Assembly (NCBI GenBank): GCA_025464025.1
Contig: JAODBP010000007.1
Coordinates: forward strand, 1 to 35,493
Source of the DNA: Actinomycetes bacterium
Lineage (GTDB): Bacteria > Actinomycetota > Acidimicrobiia > Acidimicrobiales > CADCSY01
Direction: 5' to 3'
Length of the DNA stretch: 35,493 nt
Shown one piece after another: positions 22,297 to 29,425 of the stretch. A program made the translations under genes and the position numbers. The notes below the pieces were generated by a model. The model was not told where the DNA came from and made no database searches. It was given only the letters and a program-made list of their open reading frames with translations. Numbering within the stretch: the first letter of the stretch is position 1; each line of letters starts with the position of its first letter.

Positions 22297-22757
22297 TGCG
22301 CAAGCTGGCCTGGCTCGGCCTCGCCGCGGTCGTGCTGGTGGCCCTGGTGATCGGCACCACCGACCGCGACCCGCAGACCGACGCCGAGCGGGCCCGCAGC
22401 ATCGGCAACACGGTCATGTGCCCGGCGTGCAGCGGCGAGTCGGTGAGCAACTCGCAGGCGCCCGTCGCGGTCAACATCCGCCGCCAGATCGCCCAGCGGG
22501 TCGCCGACGGCGAGTCGGCCCAGGAGATCCGCGACGCCCTGGCCAATGCCTACGGCAGCCGGGTGCTGATGAACCCGCCGAAGTCGGGTATCGCCGGGCT
22601 GGTGTGGGTGCTCCCCGTCGCCGCCCTGGTGGCCGCCCTCGCCGGGCTGGCCGTCGCCTTCCGCCGGTGGCGGGTGGTGCCGGCCGAGGTGACCGACGAC
22701 GACCGCGCCGCGGCCGACCGGGCTCGCCGCGAGGAGCGCACCGGGGAGGGCGGGTGA
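22296..22757 (+). CDS. ccmH: CcmH (CycL/CcmL-type) apocytochrome reductase subunit
   Basis: 153 residues. An N-terminal signal or anchor (about 4-20) is followed by a three-helix domain with the redox motif VMCPACSGESV (C42, C45) and the conserved SNSQAPVAVNIRRQI, then a second membrane segment at about 103-124 and a charged cytoplasmic tail. This is the N-terminal (thiol) half of E. coli CcmH; the TPR half is the separate next gene. It shares one base with ccmG at the start and four bases with the next gene. Confidence 0.92.
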   Translation: MRKLAWLGLAAVVLVALVIGTTDRDPQTDAERARSIGNTVMCPACSGESVSNSQAPVAVNIRRQIAQRVADGESAQEIRDALANAYGSRVLMNPPKSGIAGLVWVLPVAALVAALAGLAVAFRRWRVVPAEVTDDDRAAADRARREERTGEGG

Positions 22758-23491
22758 ACCCCGACGAGCTGGCCGAGCTCGAGGAGCAGCGGTCGTTCCT
22801 GATCCGCTCGCTCGACGACCTCGACCGGGAGCTGGCGGCCGGCGACGTCGACGCCGTCGACGCCGAGACCCTGCGCGACGACTACACCCACCGCTTGGCC
22901 GAGGTGCAGCGGGCCATCGAGACGGGCCACGCCGAGCTGGTGCGCCGGGTCCCGGCCCGTCGACCGGGTCGGGTCGTCGCCGCCGTGGTGGTCGTGGCCG
23001 GCCTCGCCGTGGGCGCCGGCTTCGCGGTGGCCAACGCCGCCGGCAGCCGCAAGCCGGGCGAGTCGGCCACCGGCACCATCCGCGAGAGCAACAGCTCCAA
23101 GCTCTCCCAGGCGGTGCAGCTGGCCCAGAGCGGCAAGTACGTCGAGGCCCTGAAGCTCTACGACGAGGTGATCAAGCAGGACCCGGAGAACCTGGAGGCG
23201 CTCTCCGATCGAGGGCTGCTGCTCATCCAGGTCGCCTACGGCAGCGACAACGCTCCGCTCGCGGCGCGGGGTCGCGAGTCGATCAACTCGGCGCTGGCGA
23301 TCGATCCGAAGAACCCTCGGGCCTTGTTCTACCTGGGCCTCTCGAAGCAGCTGGCGGGCGACGTCAAGGGCGCCAACGAGGCGTGGGACGCAGCCCTGGC
23401 CAACGACCCGCCGACAGCCCTGAAGCAGCAGATCGAGCAGTTCCGGGCCAGCATCGCCGCGTCCACCACCACGACGAGTGGGGCGCCCTAG
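22754..23491 (+). CDS. ccmI: CcmI-like TPR protein, apocytochrome chaperone
   Basis: 245 residues. The N-terminal 60 residues (LEEQRSFLIRSLDDLDREL, then EVQRAIE) form the coiled coil typical of CcmI. A membrane segment lies at about 73-93 and two to three TPR-like repeats follow from about 113 (SGKYVEALKLYDEVIKQDP, then NPRALFYLGLSKQLAGDVKG). CcmI binds the C-terminus of apocytochrome c and delivers it to CcmFH. Only one membrane segment is visible after the coiled coil, so the topology differs from the two-segment proteobacterial form. It is the last gene of the operon and overlaps the convergent phosphatase gene by 4 bases. Confidence 0.82.
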   Translation: MNPDELAELEEQRSFLIRSLDDLDRELAAGDVDAVDAETLRDDYTHRLAEVQRAIETGHAELVRRVPARRPGRVVAAVVVVAGLAVGAGFAVANAAGSRKPGESATGTIRESNSSKLSQAVQLAQSGKYVEALKLYDEVIKQDPENLEALSDRGLLLIQVAYGSDNAPLAARGRESINSALAIDPKNPRALFYLGLSKQLAGDVKGANEAWDAALANDPPTALKQQIEQFRASIAASTTTTSGAP

Positions 23492-23931
23492 GCCTGCAGG
23501 AGGACGGCGCGGCCGAAGGGGCGGTCGCCGTCGGGGTGCAGGCACCAGATCGAGCCCTTGCGGCAGACCCACTCGCCCTCGATCTCGGCGCCCCGACGCA
23601 GCACCCGGTCGAGCAGCGGGTGGATGAGGTTGCCGTGGCTGCACAAGACGGTCTCGGTGCCGGCCAGCGACTCGAGCAGGGCCCAGGCCCGCTCGGTGTC
23701 GGACTCCTCGGCCAGGGCGTCGTGGTGCTCGAGGTCGAGCCCGAGCTGCGCGGCCAGGGGGGTGACCGTCTGCACGCAGCGGGTGTAGCGGCTGGTGAGC
23801 ACCCGCTCGACGCCGGCGTCGGCCAGCAGCTCGGCGATGCGCTCGGCCTGGCGCTGCCCGGCGTCGTTGAGCGGGCGCTCTTCGTCGGGGGCCTGTCCGG
23901 CCTTGGCGTGCCGGATGACGTAGAGGGTCAT
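23488..23931 (-). CDS. SixA-like histidine phosphatase
   Basis: 147 residues. Begins MTLYVIRHAKAG with the RHG-type motif R7-H8, then ERPLNDAGQRQAERIAELL, TSRYTRCVQT with a second Arg, and the second catalytic His in CSHGN. This is the short branch of the histidine phosphatase superfamily to which SixA belongs. The substrate could be a phosphohistidine protein or a small phosphorylated compound. It stands alone with a candidate -10 (TACGCT) ten bases before the ATG. Confidence 0.87.
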   Translation of the reverse strand: MTLYVIRHAKAGQAPDEERPLNDAGQRQAERIAELLADAGVERVLTSRYTRCVQTVTPLAAQLGLDLEHHDALAEESDTERAWALLESLAGTETVLCSHGNLIHPLLDRVLRRGAEIEGEWVCRKGSIWCLHPDGDRPFGRAVLLQA

Positions 23932-23941
23932 GTGCGGGGGC

Positions 23942-23947
23942 AGCGTA
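23942..23947 (-). promoter_or_regulatory. -10 element TACGCT of the SixA-like gene
   Basis: Minus-strand TACGCT, ten bases before ATG 23931; the transcript would have a leader of about three bases. Confidence 0.33.
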
Positions 23948-23971
23948 GGCGGGGCGGGTGAGGTGGGAGAT

Positions 23972-25072
23972 TCACGAGCCGAGGGCCAGGAGTCGGGCGA
24001 TCACCGGCGGGAGGGCGGCGGCGAACGCCTCGACCTCGGCGTCGGTGGTCGACCACCCGACCGACACCCGCAACGACCGCGACGCGTCGACGCCCATGGC
24101 CTCGAGCACCGGAGACGGCTCCAGTGACTCCGACGAGCACGACGATCCCGAGTGGACGGCGACGCCCGACTGGTCGAGCCCGAGAAGCACCGGCTCGGCC
24201 TCCACGCCTTCCATGCCGAGGCACAGGACGTGGGGGAGCCGGCCCGCCGGGTCGGGGTCGCCGAGGAGGTGGACACCGGCGCCGAGCTCGCGGCCGGCCA
24301 GGTCGGTCGTCCACCCCCGGGCCCGGGTCGCCTCGGCATCGAGGTCGAGGGCGGCGCACGCCGCGCCGAAGCCGACGATGGCCGGCACGTTCTCGTAGCC
24401 GGCTCGCCGGGCCCGCTCCTGGTCGCCGCCCACGAGCAGCGAGCGGAACCGGAGGCCCCGGCGGACGAGCAGCGCGCCCACGCCGGGCGGGCCGCCGAGC
24501 TTGTGGGCCGACACGCTCAGCAGGTCGGCGCCCAGCGCTCCGAAGTCGATCGGCACGTGGCCGGCGGCCTGGGCCGCGTCGACGTGGACGAGCACCCCGC
24601 GCTCGCGGCAGGCGGCCACCACCTCGGCGACGGGCTGGAGGGTGCCGACCTCGTGGTTGCCCCACTGGAGGTGGACCAGGGCGGTGTCGGGGCGGAGGGC
24701 GGCGAGCAGCTCGTCGGCATCGACTCGACCGAGCCGGTCGACGCCCACGACGGTGGCGCCCGGTCCGGCCGACTCGCGCACGGCCGAGTGCTCGACGGCG
24801 GCCAGCACGACGTGGTCGCCCCGCTCGGTGGCCATCCACGTGGCGGTGACGATCGACTCGGTCGCCCCGCTGGTGAACACGACCTCACGGGAGCGGGCGC
24901 CGAGCAGGTCGGCCACCTGCTGGCGGGCGACCTCGACCGCGACCCGGGCGGCGTGGCCCTCGGTGTGCACCCGCCCGGGGTCGGCGGCGGCGCCGAACCA
25001 GGGGAGCATGGCCTCGATCGCCTCGGGCCGCGTCGGCGACGTCGACGCGTGGTCGAGGTACGAACGCCCCAC
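23972..25072 (-). CDS. Cysteine desulfurase (NifS/IscS family)
   Basis: 366 residues. PLP-dependent aminotransferase class V: YLDHASTSPTRPEAIEAM at the start, His95 in VEHSAV stacking on PLP, HVDAAQAAGHVPIDF, and the Schiff-base lysine K191 in SVSAHKLGGPPGVGALL. The sulfur-carrying cysteine C312 is in the loop HSGSSCSSESLEPS. It supplies persulfide sulfur for Fe-S clusters, tRNA thiolation or other cofactors. The GTG start at 25072 follows directly on the TAG of the SufR-like gene, so the two form an operon. No scaffold gene (iscU, sufU or sufBCD) is adjacent. Confidence 0.9.
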   Translation of the reverse strand: MGRSYLDHASTSPTRPEAIEAMLPWFGAAADPGRVHTEGHAARVAVEVARQQVADLLGARSREVVFTSGATESIVTATWMATERGDHVVLAAVEHSAVRESAGPGATVVGVDRLGRVDADELLAALRPDTALVHLQWGNHEVGTLQPVAEVVAACRERGVLVHVDAAQAAGHVPIDFGALGADLLSVSAHKLGGPPGVGALLVRRGLRFRSLLVGGDQERARRAGYENVPAIVGFGAACAALDLDAEATRARGWTTDLAGRELGAGVHLLGDPDPAGRLPHVLCLGMEGVEAEPVLLGLDQSGVAVHSGSSCSSESLEPSPVLEAMGVDASRSLRVSVGWSTTDAEVEAFAAALPPVIARLLALGS

Positions 25073-25798
25073 CTACAGGGACAGGGCGACGGGGACGGCG
25101 GTGATGCAGGCGTCGTCGCCGAGGGCCCGGGACGACGTTGTCTCCGGGCTGGTGTCGCCGTAGAGGGCGCTGAGCATGCCCTTGACCATCCCGCGGTCCA
25201 CGGCGCAGATCACCGGCGAGGCGACCGCCCCGCCGAACGGGCAGTGGTCGGTGACGATGCTCGAACCGTTGCCCCGGTCCTCGGCGTGGGCGGCGAAGCC
25301 GTGGGCGGTGAGGGCGTCGGCGACGGAGTGGAGGGCGGAGCGGAACGAGCGCTGCCCGTCGCCCTTGGGCTCGAGCGAGATGGCCATGGCCCGGCCGTAC
25401 TCGATGCCCACCTGCTCGGCCATCTCCTCGGCCACGTCGCGCGGCAGCAGGTCGAGGGCCCGGGCCAGCAGCGACAGCACGAGGTCGTCGTTGCGGAGCG
25501 GGAACTCCATGGTCATGGGGCGGTCGCCCGGGGCGTAGCGCTTCGACGGGCGCCCGGCGCCGCCGCCGGCCCGGCCGGTGCGGACCTCGAGGTACCCGCC
25601 ACCGGCGAGCTTGTCGAGGTGGTGGCGGGCCACGTTGGCGTGGAGGGCGAACCGCTCGGCCACCTCGGTGGCGGTGACCCCCTCGACGTTCTCCCGGGCG
25701 AACAGGTAGATCTGGCGCCGGGTCGGGTCGCCGAACGCCGACGTGATCGCCGCGACGGCAGAGGAGAACTCCTCGCCACTGAGGGCGTCACCAGCCAT
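25073..25798 (-). CDS. SufR-like Fe-S-binding transcriptional regulator
   Basis: 241 residues. An N-terminal winged helix (about 12-80): FGDPTRRQIYLFAREN, VTATEVAERFALHANVARHH, then a wing leading to GRPSKRYAP. The C-terminal domain has three cysteines spaced as in SufR: C186 in DHCPFGG, C198 in SPVICAVDRG and C231 near the end, which suggests a labile Fe-S cluster. In cyanobacteria and mycobacteria SufR represses suf genes when loaded. Here it precedes a cysteine desulfurase in the same operon and is divergent from an Mrp-type ATPase. A TAGACT hexamer lies six bases before the ATG (leaderless). Confidence 0.83.
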   Translation of the reverse strand: MAGDALSGEEFSSAVAAITSAFGDPTRRQIYLFARENVEGVTATEVAERFALHANVARHHLDKLAGGGYLEVRTGRAGGGAGRPSKRYAPGDRPMTMEFPLRNDDLVLSLLARALDLLPRDVAEEMAEQVGIEYGRAMAISLEPKGDGQRSFRSALHSVADALTAHGFAAHAEDRGNGSSIVTDHCPFGGAVASPVICAVDRGMVKGMLSALYGDTSPETTSSRALGDDACITAVPVALSL

Positions 25799-25804
25799 GT
25801 CAGT

Positions 25805-25810
25805 AGTCTA
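25805..25810 (-). promoter_or_regulatory. -10 element TAGACT of the SufR-like gene (leaderless)
   Basis: Minus-strand TAGACT, six bases, ATG at 25798. The complementary bases offer TAGTCT (25804-25809) on the plus strand towards the Mrp gene, so the divergent promoters may overlap. Confidence 0.45.
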
Positions 25811-25829
25811 CGGGAGCCCCCTGCAGTCC

Positions 25830-25841
25830 ACCTTCGAAGGT
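25830..25841. promoter_or_regulatory. Perfect 12-bp palindrome, candidate SufR operator
   Basis: ACCTTCGAAGGT lies between the divergent SufR-like and Mrp genes. It covers the expected -35 region of the SufR-like gene and lies 10 bases before the Mrp start. The position suits autoregulation with joint control of both units. It differs from the cyanobacterial CAAC-N6-GTTG site. Confidence 0.45.
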
Positions 25842-25851
25842 CCGCGCACGC

Positions 25852-26949
25852 ATGTCTCCCACCGACGACCAGGTCCGCGACGCCCTTGCCGGGGTCGAGG
25901 AACCGGTCCTGCACCGCACCCTCGGCGAGCTCGACCTGGCCGGCGCCGTGCGGGTCGACGGCAACAAGGTCGAGGTCACGATCTCGCTCGTCACCGACGA
26001 GCACCCGGCCGTCGACGAGCTCGATCGCCGGATCGCCGAGGCCATGGGCGCGCTGGGCGGCGTCGACGACGTGCGCATCCACCACGCCATCCTCGACGAC
26101 GAGCGGGTCAAGCTGATCGTCGACCAGCTCCACAGCCAGCGGATCACGTTCTCCGACCCCGGGGCCAAGACCCGCGTGCTGCTGATCTCGTCGGGCAAGG
26201 GCGGTGTGGGCAAGTCGTCGCTCACCGTCAACCTCGCCATCGCCCTCTCCCGCCTGGGCAAGAAGGTGGCCATCGTCGACGCCGACGTGTGGGGCTTCTC
26301 GATCCCGGCCATGCTCGGCATCGACCACCCGCCGACCCTGATCGACAACCGGATGATCATCCCGCCCACCGCCTACGGCGTGTCGCTGGCGTCGATCGGG
26401 TTCTTCGTGGCCGAGGACCAGCCGGTCGTGTGGCGGGGGCCGATGCTCCACAAGGCGCTCGAGCAGTTCCTGAGCGACTTCTACTGGGGCGAGCCCGACT
26501 ACCTCGTGGTCGACATGCCGCCCGGCACCGGCGACATCGCCATCTCCCTCGCCGGGTTCCTGCCGCTGGCCGAGGCCTACGTGGTGACCACCCCGCAGCC
26601 GGCGGCCCAGCGGGTGGCCCAGCGGGCCGGGCTCATGTTCCAGAGCTCACACGTGAAGATCCCGGTGCGGGGCGTGATCGAGAACATGAGCTGGTTCACC
26701 GGTGACGACGGCACCCGCTACGAGCTGTTCGGCCGCGGTGGCGGCGAGCAGCTCGCCGAGCGCCTCGACGCCCCGCTCATCGGCCAGGTGCCGCTTCTCC
26801 CCGCCCTGCGCGAGGGCGGCGACGAGGGCCACCCGATCATGGCCACCGACCCCGACTCCGAGCCGGGAAAGGCGTTCACCCAGATCGCCGAGTGGATCGA
26901 CGAGCACAAGCCCACCCGTCGGCGGAACGCGGCGCTGAAGATCACCTGA
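25852..26949 (+). CDS. mrp: Mrp/NBP35-type P-loop ATPase, Fe-S carrier
   Basis: 365 residues. A DUF59/MIP18-like domain (about 5-90) precedes the Mrp ATPase. The deviant Walker A SSGKGGVGKSS includes the signature lysine K116 and K121, followed by IVDADVWGFSIP and DMPPGTGDIA (switch and Walker B). Mrp/ApbC proteins carry or transfer Fe-S clusters to apoproteins. The usual CxxC after ENMS is absent: the segment reads ENMSWFTGDDG, as also in several actinobacterial members, so cluster binding through that motif is not possible. Divergent from the SufR-like gene. The stop overlaps the start of a small lipoprotein gene by one base. Confidence 0.92.
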   Translation: MSPTDDQVRDALAGVEEPVLHRTLGELDLAGAVRVDGNKVEVTISLVTDEHPAVDELDRRIAEAMGALGGVDDVRIHHAILDDERVKLIVDQLHSQRITFSDPGAKTRVLLISSGKGGVGKSSLTVNLAIALSRLGKKVAIVDADVWGFSIPAMLGIDHPPTLIDNRMIIPPTAYGVSLASIGFFVAEDQPVVWRGPMLHKALEQFLSDFYWGEPDYLVVDMPPGTGDIAISLAGFLPLAEAYVVTTPQPAAQRVAQRAGLMFQSSHVKIPVRGVIENMSWFTGDDGTRYELFGRGGGEQLAERLDAPLIGQVPLLPALREGGDEGHPIMATDPDSEPGKAFTQIAEWIDEHKPTRRRNAALKIT

Positions 26950-27389
26950 TGCGACGCGCCGTCCTGCTCGTGCTGCTGGCCGGGCTGGTGGCGTGCAGCG
27001 GTGGCGACGGGCTCACGCGGGCCCAGTTCATCCGCAAGGGCGATGCGATCTGCCAGCGGTTCGCCACGGGCGGCAGCGTGCTCGATGTCGGCGGCTCCGA
27101 CGACGTCGACGCCGCCCTGGTCCGGGTGATCCGCCTGGCCCGGGAGGCTCGCTCCGACTTCGCCGCCCTCGATCCGCCGGCCGACGGGGAGCGGGCCAAG
27201 CGGGCGATCCTCGCCTTCATCGACCGCTCGATCACGCAGGCCACGCGGGCCCGGGCCGCGGTGGCCAAGGGCGACGTCGCCACGGCCCGCCAGGCCCTGG
27301 TGGCCACGGCCATCCCGGCGCTGACGGCCCAGAAGGCGGCCGAGGACTACGGGTTTCAGGAATGCGCCGGGCCGTCGCTGCCTCGCTGA
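26949..27389 (+). CDS. Small lipoprotein, first of a related tandem pair
   Basis: 146 residues. Lipoprotein signal peptide with lipobox LVAC (acylated C16). The mature part is helical, starting TRAQFIRKGDAICQRF, with DPPADGERAKRAILAFIDRS in the middle and ending YGFQECAG. C35 and C139 could form a disulphide. The same layout is seen in the next gene: F-x(4)-A/D-x-C-x-R at the start and YGFxxC at the end. The ATG shares a base with the mrp stop (TGATG), so it is co-translated. Similar short lipoproteins are common in this kind of genome; function unknown. Confidence 0.78.
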   Translation: MRRAVLLVLLAGLVACSGGDGLTRAQFIRKGDAICQRFATGGSVLDVGGSDDVDAALVRVIRLAREARSDFAALDPPADGERAKRAILAFIDRSITQATRARAAVAKGDVATARQALVATAIPALTAQKAAEDYGFQECAGPSLPR

Positions 27390-27775
27390 TCGTCCTGGCC
27401 GCCTGCGGGGGCGGGCCGTCGAAGGTCGACTTCGTCGCCAGGGTCGAGGCCCTGTGCCGGCGGGCGGCGGCCGAGCAGGCCGCGCTCCCGGAGGTCCTCT
27501 CGGCTGACGAGTACGCCGGCTACCTCGGCGGGCTGGCCGAGGTCGTCCGGAAGGAGCGACGGGCCGTCGCCCGGGTCGACGCCCCGGCGGACGGGCGTGA
27601 CGAGCAGCGGGCCCTGCTGCGGTCGCTCGACCGGGTGGCCCGGGCCGCCGACCGCTTCGCCACCGCGACCGACGGCTTCAGCCAGCAGGAGCAGCTCGAT
27701 GCCGCCGCCCTCGCCCGCCACGAGGCGGACGGGAAGCTGGTGGCCTACGGGTTCGAGGACTGCGCCCGGTCCTGA
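27362..27775 (+). CDS. Small lipoprotein, second of the tandem pair
   Basis: 137 residues. Lipobox LAAC (acylated C15), then KVDFVARVEALCRRA, VDAPADGRDEQRALLRSLDR and a C-terminal YGFEDCARS. C32 and C134 match the cysteine pair of the preceding protein. The ATG lies 28 bases inside the upstream gene, an unusually long overlap for such small genes, read in a different frame. The pair looks like an old duplication: the end motifs are conserved while the middle has diverged. Confidence 0.76.
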   Translation: MRRAVAASLIVLAACGGGPSKVDFVARVEALCRRAAAEQAALPEVLSADEYAGYLGGLAEVVRKERRAVARVDAPADGRDEQRALLRSLDRVARAADRFATATDGFSQQEQLDAAALARHEADGKLVAYGFEDCARS

Positions 27776-27784
27776 GTCGCCGGG

Positions 27785-27821
27785 GCGCATCGCGCATCGC
27801 GCGTCGGGGCGCCTTCGGCGC
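27785..27821. repeat. Tandem 7-mers and short hairpin between convergent units
   Basis: Three head-to-tail heptamers, GCGCATC, GCGCATC and GCGCGTC (27785-27805), are followed by a stem GCGCC-TTC-GGCGC (27809-27821). They lie in the 127-base gap between the lipoprotein and the convergent 38-residue ORF. This is a possible bidirectional terminator, although no T-run is present. I see nothing else in the rest of the gap. Confidence 0.35.
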
Positions 27822-27902
27822 GGGCCGAGATGGCTTCGCGTTCGGCGTCCTGCGGCCGCAAGATCGAGCCTCCGCCCGCCTGACCCGCGCGCCCGCTTCG
27901 GA

Positions 27903-28019
27903 TCAGTCGCCGGAGTCTTCGGCGAGGACCATGGTGAAGAACCACACGACCGGCACGATCACGGCCGCCAGCACGGCGACGATGATGGCGATGAAGACGG
28001 CGACGGTGATCGGGTCCAC
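27903..28019 (-). CDS. Small single-pass membrane protein (38 residues)
   Basis: GTG start at 28019. The product begins with Asp-Pro and a hydrophobic run of about 28 residues (starting ITVAVFIAIIVAVLAAV and continuing with VVWFFTMVL), and ends in the acidic tail AEDSGD. Third codon positions are almost all G or C, as in real genes here. A TACGAT hexamer lies nine bases before the start, inside the 21-base gap behind the DUF169 gene, so it may have its own promoter or be read through. The function is unknown; a small regulatory or complex-bound membrane subunit is possible. Confidence 0.55.
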   Translation of the reverse strand: MDPITVAVFIAIIVAVLAAVIVPVVWFFTMVLAEDSGD

Positions 28020-28028
28020 GAGGGCGAG

Positions 28029-28034
28029 ATCGTA
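28029..28034 (-). promoter_or_regulatory. -10 element TACGAT upstream of the 38-residue ORF
   Basis: Minus-strand TACGAT, nine bases before GTG 28019, in the gap behind the DUF169 gene. Confidence 0.35.
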
Positions 28035-28040
28035 GGGGAT

Positions 28041-28769
28041 CTAGGAGAACCGGGCCGCATCCGCGGCGGCGTAGCGGGCCACGACGGCGTCGACCTCGGC
28101 CGTGGTCTCGATGGCCTCGATGACCTCGACCAGGCGCGACGCGGGGATGGCGCAGGTGTGGTCGGTCGACGGCATCGCCGTGCGCACGCGGGAGAGGGCG
28201 CAGCCGACGGAGGCGGCCACCTCGCCGTGCTCCTTGGCCATGGCCACGATGTGGCACTGGGGCTTGCCCTCGATCTTGAGGCCGGGCAGGGCGTCGGACA
28301 GCACCATGAGCGACTTGGCCGTGAGCCGGATGAGCACCACGTCGGGGTCGACGGGGGTCTCGGCCAGCGGGCCGTAGGTGACGGCGCCGGGCTTCTCCTG
28401 CACGGTCGGGATGCCGGGGACCATCTCCATGGTCACCCAGCCCGACTCCATGAGGGCGGCGACGTCGCCCTGCTGGGCCGCCTCCTCGAGCGGGATGAAG
28501 CCATGGGTCCACGAGCCGACCGAGCAGTTGCGGTGGTCCTCGGCGATGGTCGAGAACGTGCGGTCGGTGCCGTGCATCCAGAACACGCAGCCGGCCGGGA
28601 CCCGTCCGGTGCGGCCGTCGGGGGCCGGTGCCGGCATCGGCGCGTCGAACGGGGCGACGCCCTCGATCGGCTCGGCCGAGAAGGTGATGGCCACCGGCGG
28701 GGCGGTGGGCGAGATGGCGGCGTCGAGCCGGCCGGCGAGGCCGGCCCAGTCCTGCGTGGTCGAAGTCAC
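28041..28769 (-). CDS. DUF169 (COG2043) family protein
   Basis: 242 residues, soluble. Family landmarks seen: PVAITFSAEP near the start, AGCVFWMHGTDRTFSTIAED followed by HRNCSVGSWTHGF, PDVVLIRLTAKSLMVLSDA, and CALSRVRTAMPST followed by HTCAIP. The conserved cysteines in GCVFW, NCSVG and TCAIP suggest a metal or cluster role, which is not established for the family. The GTG overlaps the NfuA-like stop by 4 bases, so the two proteins are coupled. That link to an Fe-S carrier is the best clue to its job. Confidence 0.78.
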   Translation of the reverse strand: MTSTTQDWAGLAGRLDAAISPTAPPVAITFSAEPIEGVAPFDAPMPAPAPDGRTGRVPAGCVFWMHGTDRTFSTIAEDHRNCSVGSWTHGFIPLEEAAQQGDVAALMESGWVTMEMVPGIPTVQEKPGAVTYGPLAETPVDPDVVLIRLTAKSLMVLSDALPGLKIEGKPQCHIVAMAKEHGEVAASVGCALSRVRTAMPSTDHTCAIPASRLVEVIEAIETTAEVDAVVARYAAADAARFS

Positions 28770-29419
28770 TTCTTGGCTGCCTCGTAGTAGGGGTTGGTGC
28801 CGCTGGCGTGATCGGTGACGTCGACGACGTTCAGGATCTCGGGGACGGCCTGCTTGATGGCCACCGAGATTCCCTGGGTGAGGGTGACGGCGGCCATGCC
28901 GCACCCTACGCAACCGCCGCCGAGTCGCAGGTAGGCGGTGTCGTCCTCGACGGCGACGAGGGTGGCCGTGCCCCCGTGGGAGGCGATGCTCGGGTTCACG
29001 TGCTGCTCGAGCACGGTCTGGACCCGCTCGGCCACCGGGCCGGACAGCGAGGCGGCGTCGGGCACCGAGATCGGTGCCGACTCGGGCTTCGGCGCCTGGG
29101 GCGGCTTGTGCGGGTTGACGATCACCAGGCCGGGGTTCAGGAGGTCGCGGCTCATGTCGAGCGTGGCGCCACTGATCCGCTCGATGCTCTCGGCCGGGAT
29201 CACGACGGTGAGGTCGTCGCTGTGCTGCACGGCGTCGTCGGCCGTGGCCTCGCCCGGGATGTCGAAGAACAGGTCGTAGGCCCACTCCTCGCCCGCGATG
29301 CCCACCACCTCGACCCACAGGGCGAGGGTGTCGCCCCCCTCCTCCCCGGCTCGGATCTCCAGGACCTTCTTCATGGCCCGCGGGGAGATGGTGAGGATCG
29401 GGGAGGGAACCTCGGTCAT
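28766..29419 (-). CDS. NfuA-like Fe-S cluster carrier
   Basis: 217 residues. The N-terminal ~100 residues resemble a degenerate A-type (IscA/HesB) domain without the cysteines (ISPRAMKKVLEIRAGEEG). The C-terminal NifU domain (about 125-200) has SHGGTATLVAVEDDTAYLRL and the cluster-binding motif GGGCVGCGMA (C170, C173), as in NfuA. Such proteins bind a 4Fe-4S cluster at a dimer interface and deliver it to targets, including radical SAM enzymes. A TATCAT hexamer lies seven bases before ATG 29419, supporting this start over the ATG at 29428. Divergent from the ATP-grasp/radical SAM pair, whose second member needs a 4Fe-4S cluster. Confidence 0.87.
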   Translation of the reverse strand: MTEVPSPILTISPRAMKKVLEIRAGEEGGDTLALWVEVVGIAGEEWAYDLFFDIPGEATADDAVQHSDDLTVVIPAESIERISGATLDMSRDLLNPGLVIVNPHKPPQAPKPESAPISVPDAASLSGPVAERVQTVLEQHVNPSIASHGGTATLVAVEDDTAYLRLGGGCVGCGMAAVTLTQGISVAIKQAVPEILNVVDVTDHASGTNPYYEAAKK

Positions 29420-29425
29420 GGGCGC

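Noticed and set aside
28808..29419. Extension of the plus-strand ATP-grasp frame upstream to 28808
   Set aside because: The upstream part is antisense to the NfuA-like gene and has no ATP-grasp similarity. The conserved protein starts at 29438.
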